Positions 5,064 through 10,230 of a stretch of DNA of 10,230 bases are shown here, piece after piece. The notes beneath the pieces were generated by a model that searched no databases, was not told the origin of the DNA, and worked only from the letters and a program-made list of their open reading frames with translations. Within the stretch, counting starts at the first letter, position 1, and every line of letters begins with the position of its first letter. The DNA is taken from NCBI GenBank assembly GCA_016185555.1, contig JACPNI010000085.1, forward strand, positions 1-10,230. Direction: 5' to 3'. Position numbers and translations under genes: made by a program. The stretch is from Candidatus Woesearchaeota archaeon (GTDB taxonomy: Archaea; Nanobdellota; Nanobdellia; SCGC-AAA011-G17; JACPNG01).

Positions 5064-5929
5064 ATGCCTTGATTTATGCGATCTAAATGTCCTTGAATTA
5101 TATCTGGCTGTAAATCTTCTTTAAGGCATTCAACTAAACTATTTAACTGTATTCCAGAATTAAAAATTTTCTCATTTACATCTTTAGCTTTAACTATAAT
5201 CAATTTTTTAGCTTCTTTCTTTGATTCATCAGTATTAATCTCCCATTTCGTAGTTACCTCAATAGGTGTAGATTTGGTAATGGCTAAATAAACTAAATCA
5301 GCAGAAAATCTAGTTTGACATAATGCCAAGGCTTTTGAATAAGACACCTCTTCCCCGCTTATCATTGTCTCTTCATGTAGTTCTCTAAACATTTCATCTT
5401 CTAGATAACCTTTTGTAATTTTTCTACCGGGAATATCATCGACATAACCGTTAGGTATGCTTAATGTACCTTTTTGCATATCAACATTGCCACGTACCAT
5501 AAATAATAGACTAACATCATTTACATCAAAACTTCTAATTGGGTCTAAGACAGCAATAACCCCGGTTGCAATTGGGTTGGCCAATCCTTTCTTAGCCTCA
5601 AGCACCGCATAGTTACCACTAATTATTTGATTATATATAAGTAGCGGAGATTCTAACTCTTTTGCTAATGGTCTTGAATAAACAACGTCAGAGTAGCTTA
5701 TACCTCTTGAAAGAACTAGGATATCTAAACTAAGACCATAAACACTTAATGTAGCTAATCTTATTTTCTTCTCGTCTTTTGCATTTGGGTTTCTTTGCAA
5801 ATACTCTTGCCAGCATTTGGATATCTTACTGCTTAGTTCAATATCTTTTTTTAAGGGATCTGTTTCTAAAACTTTGAACTTGTAATTTACATCTTCTCTT
5901 CCAATTATAATTTGGTTAGCAGATTCCAT
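5060..5929 (-). CDS. Divergent Nudix-domain protein
   Basis: The protein has 289 residues from ATG 5929. An N-terminal domain (about 30-110, WQEYLQRNPNAKD near 40-52) precedes a Nudix fold beginning near 119. The metal-binding core is REXXEE, seen as R182, E183, E186, E187 (FRELHEET). The rest of the Nudix box is unusual: N160-G161 replaces the common GG, about 7 extra residues separate G161 from R182, and the terminal Gly is M189. It may hydrolyse a nucleoside diphosphate linked to another moiety, possibly a nucleotide sugar, given the coupled nucleotidyltransferase, or it may be a non-catalytic binder. A TTG 12 bases upstream extends the frame, but ATG 5929 lies 25 bases from a TATA box and is preferred as a leaderless start. 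Confidence 0.75.
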   Translation of the reverse strand: MESANQIIIGREDVNYKFKVLETDPLKKDIELSSKISKCWQEYLQRNPNAKDEKKIRLATLSVYGLSLDILVLSRGISYSDVVYSRPLAKELESPLLIYNQIISGNYAVLEAKKGLANPIATGVIAVLDPIRSFDVNDVSLLFMVRGNVDMQKGTLSIPNGYVDDIPGRKITKGYLEDEMFRELHEETMISGEEVSYSKALALCQTRFSADLVYLAITKSTPIEVTTKWEINTDESKKEAKKLIIVKAKDVNEKIFNSGIQLNSLVECLKEDLQPDIIQGHLDRINQGI

Positions 5930-5950
5930 AATAGAGTACAATATTTTGTA

Positions 5951-5958
5951 TTTATAAA
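5951..5958 (-). promoter_or_regulatory. TATA box of the Nudix-nucleotidyltransferase unit
   Basis: TTTATAAA is centred about 25 bases upstream of ATG 5929, predicting a transcript that begins at or next to that codon. This supports ATG 5929 over the TTG at 5941. It is one half of a divergent promoter region with the epimerase gene. Confidence 0.6.
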
Positions 5959-6047
5959 GCTTCGTATTTTAATTACTTTAAAGTAGGTATATTAAAATTT
6001 AAGGATTGGTTTTAATAATCCGTTAACTTAAGAGTAAAAATACATAA

Positions 6048-6057
6048 TTTTTATAAA
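6048..6057 (+). promoter_or_regulatory. TATA box of the epimerase-led glycan operon
   Basis: TTTTTATAAA, whose core matches the box on the opposite strand, lies about 29 bases upstream of ATG 6083. The predicted transcript leader is only 2-4 bases, and there is no Shine-Dalgarno site. The stretch 5959-6047 between the two divergent boxes is AT-rich, with no recognisable operator. Confidence 0.6.
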
Positions 6058-6082
6058 CCATTGTTCTTCATCTTATCAAGTT

Positions 6083-7048
6083 ATGGCTAAGATATTAATT
6101 ACAGGTGGCGCAGGTTTTATTGGAAGCAACATAGCAAGGGAACTTGTTGAAGATGGCCATGAAGTTATTATATTTGATCCATTTATCCAATATGTTTCTC
6201 CTTTTGAAACAGATTTGCATGTACCACTAACTAAGCGGTTTGAGGGAATTGTTCATAAAGTAATTATTGAACGTGGTGATGCTAGATATGTTAGGGATGT
6301 TCATCGTATCTTAGAAAAATATAAGCCGGAGTATGTTATACATTTAGCTGCAATGCCTATATCAACAATTTCAAATGTTTTTATAGGCGAAGCTATAGAT
6401 TGTACAATGCTTTCTACATCCCATTTATTAGAAGCCATTAAGGATATTGGTGGGGTTAAAAGATTTATTTATACCTCTTCAAGCATGGTATATGGGGATT
6501 TTAAATATACCCCAGTTGATGAAGAACATCCAAAAAACCCAAAAGATCTTTATGGTGGGGCTAAATTGGCAGGAGAAATTTTAACGCAGGCTTATGGTAG
6601 AAGATTTGGGATAGAATATGTAATTATAAGACCGAGTGCAGTTTATGGCCCGACAGATATGAATAAAAGAGTCAGTCAGATTTTTGTAGAAAATGCTTTA
6701 AAAGGTAAGGAGTTAGTTTTAGAAGGCCCAGATACAAGATTAGATTTTACCAATGTTAAAGATACCGCTCATGGTTTTGTATTAGCTATGTTTTCTGAAA
6801 ATGCAAAAAATGAAGTATTTAACATAACAAGTGGTGACGCTAAATCGCTTAGAGAATTAGTTGCTATTATAAGAGAAATTATACCTGATCTTAAGGTTAT
6901 TGAAAAGCCATTTAATAGTGCAATGCCGGAACGAGGCACATTGGATATTTCTAAGGCAAAGAGATTACTGGGATTTGAACCAAAATATAATCTTAAGGAA
7001 GGGATTAAAGAGTATATTGAATTCTTAAAACAGCACCATAAACAGTAA
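6083..7048 (+). CDS. NAD-dependent nucleotide-sugar epimerase/dehydratase
   Basis: A 321-residue extended short-chain dehydrogenase of the GalE-like family. The NAD-binding GGAGFIG is at 8-14, with D32 as the probable adenosine-ribose acid, HLAA at 87-90, the catalytic Ser in TSSSMVYG (131-138), and the catalytic pair Y157 and K161 in YGGAK. RPSAVYGP at 183-190 and the C-terminal AKRLLGFEPKYNLKEGIKEYIEF are typical of UDP- or dTDP-sugar enzymes. It would oxidise and reduce a nucleotide sugar to epimerise or dehydrate it. The Ser-Met-Val at the catalytic site and the missing dehydratase Asp-Glu pair favour an epimerase over a 4,6-dehydratase. It heads a four-gene plus-strand run, with the methyltransferase gene only 2 bases downstream. 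Confidence 0.88.
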   Translation: MAKILITGGAGFIGSNIARELVEDGHEVIIFDPFIQYVSPFETDLHVPLTKRFEGIVHKVIIERGDARYVRDVHRILEKYKPEYVIHLAAMPISTISNVFIGEAIDCTMLSTSHLLEAIKDIGGVKRFIYTSSSMVYGDFKYTPVDEEHPKNPKDLYGGAKLAGEILTQAYGRRFGIEYVIIRPSAVYGPTDMNKRVSQIFVENALKGKELVLEGPDTRLDFTNVKDTAHGFVLAMFSENAKNEVFNITSGDAKSLRELVAIIREIIPDLKVIEKPFNSAMPERGTLDISKAKRLLGFEPKYNLKEGIKEYIEFLKQHHKQ

Positions 7049-7050
7049 AT

Positions 7051-7755
7051 ATGGTAAAGAATTTTAATAATATTTATAACGAAAGGGGAGCTTATCATTT
7101 TAATCTCCAAGGATTCCATAAGTATTGGTATCATGAGAACTATAGCCTTATCAAAAAGTTTATAGGTAATTTTTCTGATAAGACTATTTTAGATGTTTGT
7201 TGTGGGGATGGCTTTTTAACTTCACAATTAGGAGAAAATGCTATTGGGGTTGATAATTCTAAGGAAGGGATTAAATTAGCTAAAAAATTAACTAAAAATA
7301 AATACTATATCGCTGATATGAGATATTTACCATTTAAGGATGGAAGCTTTGATGTAGTTGTGAATTCTGTTTCTATGATCTATGTGGATATAAATGAGTT
7401 ACCTAATCTTATAAGAGAATTTAGAAGAGTTTTGAAACCAAATGGTAAGATGGTTATTTCTTATCCTAATATCAAAGACTTTAAAAGAAGAATTTATGTA
7501 TTCTTTGGGAAAGAGAAAGATTACAGAAGAGAATCTATAGAAATGGCACCAGGAGAAATTTCTTTGGATAAATTTGAGAAGTTATTTATAGATGAAGGAT
7601 TAAAGATAAAAGATAAAGCAGGAATTTTTATAACCTTTCCATATCTTGGTGATAGGTTTGGAAAATATGAGTTTTTTTATAATTTTATGACTAAGTTAGC
7701 GAAATTCTTTCCTTATTTAAGTCATACCTTAGTTTATGAATTCACCTTAAATTAG
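7051..7755 (+). CDS. Class I SAM-dependent methyltransferase
   Basis: The 234-residue protein has the Methyltransf_11 layout: SAM loop ILDVCCGDGFLT (46-57), acidic D68 in GVDNS, the segment LPFKDGSFDVVV (93-104), and EFRRVLKPNGKMVIS (123-137). The C-terminal 90 residues are basic and aromatic, with no recognisable domain. The SAM loop has C50-C51-G in place of the usual G-x-G, a modest deviation. The start is 2 bases after the epimerase stop, with no ribosome site, so it is translated from the same message. The position suggests methylation of a sugar, sugar nucleotide or lipid-linked glycan, but the substrate is not determined by the sequence. Confidence 0.85.
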   Translation: MVKNFNNIYNERGAYHFNLQGFHKYWYHENYSLIKKFIGNFSDKTILDVCCGDGFLTSQLGENAIGVDNSKEGIKLAKKLTKNKYYIADMRYLPFKDGSFDVVVNSVSMIYVDINELPNLIREFRRVLKPNGKMVISYPNIKDFKRRIYVFFGKEKDYRRESIEMAPGEISLDKFEKLFIDEGLKIKDKAGIFITFPYLGDRFGKYEFFYNFMTKLAKFFPYLSHTLVYEFTLN

Positions 7756-7760
7756 TAACT

Positions 7761-7768
7761 TATTTAAA
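7761..7768 (+). promoter_or_regulatory. Possible internal promoter of the aminotransferase gene
   Basis: TATTTAAA lies in the short gap after the methyltransferase stop, centred 26 bases upstream of ATG 7791, the spacing expected for a leaderless start there. It is only 14 bases from the alternative ATG at 7779, too close to serve it. Evidence is spacing and composition only. Confidence 0.4.
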
Positions 7769-7790
7769 TCATTTTTTCATGTTTCCTCGT

Positions 7791-8912
7791 ATGAAAGTTC
7801 CTTTGTGTAAACCTTATTTTGATGAAAAAGAAAATGAAGCTGTTAAAGAAGTTCTAGATTCCGGCTGGTTAGCTCACGGTCCGAAGACAAAAGAGTTTGA
7901 GAAGTTATTTGCTGACTACATCGGGGTTAAGCATGCAATTGCTGTAAATTCTTGTACTTCAGGGTTACAATTAGCACTACATGCATCTGATTTGAGAGGA
8001 GAAGTGATAATACCAAGTTTTACATTTGTTGCTACTGCAAATGCTGTTATAAATGCTGGCTGTAAACCTATTTTTGCAGATATAAAGTATGATACCTGTA
8101 ACATAGATCCAGATGATGTTGAAAATAAAATTACTAAAGATACAGTAGCTATTATGCCTGTACATTATGCTGGCCAGAGTGTGGATATGGATAGGATAAT
8201 GGATTTAGCAAATAAACATAATTTGGTAGTAATAGAAGATTCAGCTGAAACTATTGGGGGAACATTTAATGATAAAAAAACAGGGGGTTTTGGGATAGGT
8301 GTTTTTAGCTTCTATCCAACTAAAAATATTACAACCGCAGAAGGAGGTATGATTACAACAAATGATTCAGAATTAGCACACAAAATAGAAGCATTAAAGG
8401 CCCATGGAGTATCGTCTTCTGCATTTGAAAGAGAAAGAAAAGAAAAACCATGGCTTAGGGATGCTATTTATTCAGGTTATAATTATAGGTTACCAGATGT
8501 TCTTGCAGCCTTAGGCATAGTTCAGCTTAAAAAACTTGAGGAAATGAATAGGTTAAGAAGAGCGCATGCTTGTTATCTTAATGAAAACCTATCTAAAGAG
8601 TTTATGGATCTTCCAGTTGAAGATGCAAGAGCTAAACATGTTTACCAGATGTACACAATTAAATTACATGATAACATTGATAGAACTAAATTTTTAAAGT
8701 TTTTAAGGGACAAAGAAATTGGAGCGAGTGTGCATTTTGATCCTCCAGTACATAAACAATCATTTTATAAAAATCATAATGCTTCTCTTCCAGTAACAGA
8801 AAAGGTTTCAGAAAAAATAGTAACCTTGCCGATGTTTCCAGGTCTTAAAAAAGAAGAATTAGATTATATAATAAAAGTTATTAATGAGGCTATTAAATTT
8901 TCTTTAATATGA
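7791..8912 (+). CDS. DegT/DnrJ/EryC1/StrS-family sugar aminotransferase
   Basis: The 373-residue protein is a fold-type I PLP enzyme of the DegT group, which transaminates a keto-sugar nucleotide, commonly using glutamate. The family N-terminus VPLCKPYF (3-10) is followed by GWLAHGPKTKEFE. SCTSGLQLAL (54-63) lines the cofactor phosphate pocket, D150 in IEDSAE holds the pyridine nitrogen, and K178 in FYPTKNITTAEGGM is the Schiff-base lysine. The C-terminal VHFDPPVHKQ and PMFPGL segments are usual in the family. An in-frame ATG at 7779 would add MFPR, but the TATA spacing and the family start favour 7791. Its stop overlaps the glycosyltransferase ATG as ATGA. The substrate, probably a 3- or 4-keto-sugar nucleotide, cannot be fixed from sequence. 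Confidence 0.9.
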   Translation: MKVPLCKPYFDEKENEAVKEVLDSGWLAHGPKTKEFEKLFADYIGVKHAIAVNSCTSGLQLALHASDLRGEVIIPSFTFVATANAVINAGCKPIFADIKYDTCNIDPDDVENKITKDTVAIMPVHYAGQSVDMDRIMDLANKHNLVVIEDSAETIGGTFNDKKTGGFGIGVFSFYPTKNITTAEGGMITTNDSELAHKIEALKAHGVSSSAFERERKEKPWLRDAIYSGYNYRLPDVLAALGIVQLKKLEEMNRLRRAHACYLNENLSKEFMDLPVEDARAKHVYQMYTIKLHDNIDRTKFLKFLRDKEIGASVHFDPPVHKQSFYKNHNASLPVTEKVSEKIVTLPMFPGLKKEELDYIIKVINEAIKFSLI

Positions 8913-10105
8913 ATATTCTATTTACAATATATAAGTCATTGGGCTATGGTGGTGCAGAAGTAAGTACAAGAATGCTCGCTGAACGTTTAACTAAAAGAGG
9001 CCATAAGGTTATTATAGCTTCAACACAGGATTATCAGGGATTAGATACAAGAAAATTCAAGGAGTTTCATAAAATACCTTTTTATAGTTATCAGGAACAT
9101 TATCTGTCTAAATTTCTTGAAAAATTGATGATAGATGAAAAAATAGACATAGTTCACTCGCAGGACAGGTTGACATCAATTCCAGCAGTTATTGCAGCCA
9201 GAAAAGCAGGCATTAAGTCAATAGTCCATTTCAGGGATTATTGGTATGCATGCCCAAGAAGCAGCTGCTTGACTCCTGATAATCAAAACTATGATCTTTG
9301 CAGTTATAGCATCATCCTAAGAAAATTTCCATTTTACAGATGGCCTTTTGATATGTATAAATGGCACTATCTTAAAAGCTCATGGAAAGTTTTAGAACAA
9401 GCAGATGCTAAAATATGCAGCAGTGTAATGGAAAAAAACAAGCTTAAGCTTTGCAATGTGCTTACAAACGTTAATGTAATACCAATATCAAGAGAAGTTG
9501 GGTTCTATTCTAAGCATATTGGCGATATGACTTATAGAGAGAAATACAAGCTTAAAAATATTGTAGTAAGCTGTGTTGGCAGTTTGTTTTATACAAAAGG
9601 CGTTTCTGTTTTAGTTAAGATTATACCTATGGTTCTAAAGGAAAACAAGAATATCAGCTTTTTGATAGTTGGCGATGGCCCGATGATGAAGGATCTTCAG
9701 GAAATGATAAAGGTAAATAGTTTAGAAAATAATGTTATTTTAACTGGAAGACTTCCTTTGGAAGAAATTCCTAAAATATATTCTTCTTCAGATATAGTAA
9801 TACAGCCAGTTATTTGGAAAGAGCCTTTTAGCGGGGTTCCTATAGAGGTTATGGCGTCTAAAAAGCCATTAATCTCTTCAGATATTGGCGCTATTCAGGA
9901 AATGACAGATGATTTTAAGATACTAGTACAGCCTTTTGATTATGGTGGGTGGAAAAATGCAATAATTAAGTTAGCTAAAGATAAAAAATTAAGGGAACGC
10001 CTTGCAGAAACAGGGTATAAAGCAGTCAAGAAAAAATATGACAATGAGGTTGTAGTTTCACAGATAGAGGGGTTGTACAATAAACTGATTAATGCTAAAT
10101 ATTAG
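8909..10105 (+). CDS. GT4-family glycosyltransferase
   Basis: A 398-residue retaining glycosyltransferase of the GT-B fold. The N-terminal acceptor half opens with the Gly-rich GYGGAE (12-17). The C-terminal donor half contains SCVGSLFYTKG (221-231), FLIVGDGPMMKDL (251-263), NVILTGRLPLEEIPKIYSSS (275-294) and the EX7E motif E305-E313 (EPFSGVPIE), which contacts the nucleotide sugar. A Cys-containing insert (C115, C120, C131 near WYACPRSSC) occurs in many archaeal and bacterial GT4 enzymes. No membrane segment is seen, so it probably acts at the inner membrane face. The gene overlaps the aminotransferase by 4 bases, suggesting coupled translation and perhaps use of the amino sugar made by the upstream genes. 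Confidence 0.88.
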   Translation: MNILFTIYKSLGYGGAEVSTRMLAERLTKRGHKVIIASTQDYQGLDTRKFKEFHKIPFYSYQEHYLSKFLEKLMIDEKIDIVHSQDRLTSIPAVIAARKAGIKSIVHFRDYWYACPRSSCLTPDNQNYDLCSYSIILRKFPFYRWPFDMYKWHYLKSSWKVLEQADAKICSSVMEKNKLKLCNVLTNVNVIPISREVGFYSKHIGDMTYREKYKLKNIVVSCVGSLFYTKGVSVLVKIIPMVLKENKNISFLIVGDGPMMKDLQEMIKVNSLENNVILTGRLPLEEIPKIYSSSDIVIQPVIWKEPFSGVPIEVMASKKPLISSDIGAIQEMTDDFKILVQPFDYGGWKNAIIKLAKDKKLRERLAETGYKAVKKKYDNEVVVSQIEGLYNKLINAKY

Positions 10106-10230
10106 TAATCTTTTGGTCTAATTAATTTAATATTCGGGTAATATCTTTCTAAATATTCTTTTTTAAATTCTATATTATCGGGATAATTAACCTTCCAGAC
10201 TCTTAAGGACCCATACTGGTTTCCTCCAGA
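10102..10230 (-). CDS. 3' end of an unrecognised minus-strand gene
   Basis: The frame is open from the right edge to TAA (10102-10104) and encodes the last 42 residues of a protein, including NQYGSLRVWKVNYPDN and a charged aromatic tail EYLERYYPNIKLIRP. No family is recognised with confidence. The stop region overlaps the glycosyltransferase stop by 4 bases in a convergent arrangement with no gap. Coding is supported by the uninterrupted frame, AT-biased third positions like the neighbours, and the neat convergent ending; its start is outside the window. It could belong to the same surface-glycan locus, but nothing in it shows that. Confidence 0.6.
   Translation of the reverse strand, partial: SGGNQYGSLRVWKVNYPDNIEFKKEYLERYYPNIKLIRPKDY

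Noticed and set aside
5930..5941. TTG start giving the Nudix protein four extra residues
   Set aside because: ATG 5929 is a stronger start codon and lies at the leaderless distance from the TATA box; the TTG would be only about 13 bases from it.
6769..7134. Minus-strand reading across the epimerase-methyltransferase junction
   Set aside because: It spans the ends of two well-supported plus-strand genes and shows no motif of its own.
7916..8165. Two short overlapping minus-strand readings inside the aminotransferase gene
   Set aside because: Both are shadows of the conserved DegT catalytic region.

Overview
The window is AT-rich and looks archaeal, most likely from a DPANN-type lineage such as Woesearchaeota or Pacearchaeota (inference). 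The signs are TATA boxes placed about 26-30 bases upstream of start codons with almost no Shine-Dalgarno sites (leaderless genes), an archaeal RelE toxin paired with a DUF2683-like antitoxin, and a Cys-rich surface protein with a C-terminal membrane anchor. No RNA gene, CRISPR array or transposase was seen.

Layout. Positions 1-975 (+) hold the 3' end of a surface protein with a Cys-rich motif, a 16-residue glycine run and a C-terminal membrane segment. Convergent to it is a zinc-ribbon methyltransferase (978-1859, -). Then comes a 947-base segment (1891-2837) bracketed by a perfect 77-base direct repeat. It carries an intact toxin-antitoxin pair (1975-2486, -) with its promoter and a palindromic operator, plus, on the other strand, the wreck of a second, PIN-type module (2577-2826). 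The right-hand repeat is the genuine 3' end of a B12-domain radical SAM gene (2834-4222, -). The left-hand repeat is a second copy of that 3' end, fused out of frame to the start of the methyltransferase gene.

From 4371 to 10105 the window is a sugar-nucleotide and surface-glycan locus. A nucleotidyltransferase and a divergent Nudix protein form a two-gene unit on the minus strand (4371-5929). They diverge from a plus-strand run of NAD-dependent epimerase, methyltransferase, DegT-type aminotransferase and GT4 glycosyltransferase (6083-10105). The two units share a 153-base promoter region with one TATA box for each direction. A partial unrecognised gene enters on the minus strand from the right edge and overlaps the glycosyltransferase stop by 4 bases.

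How they work together (inference): the nucleotidyltransferase would activate a sugar phosphate, the epimerase and aminotransferase would modify the nucleotide sugar, the glycosyltransferase would transfer the product, and the methyltransferases and radical SAM enzyme could add late decorations. The most unusual structure is the toxin-antitoxin cassette between the radical SAM and methyltransferase genes. Its flanking repeats reproduce a gene's 3' end, as integrative elements do at attachment sites, but no integrase is visible.
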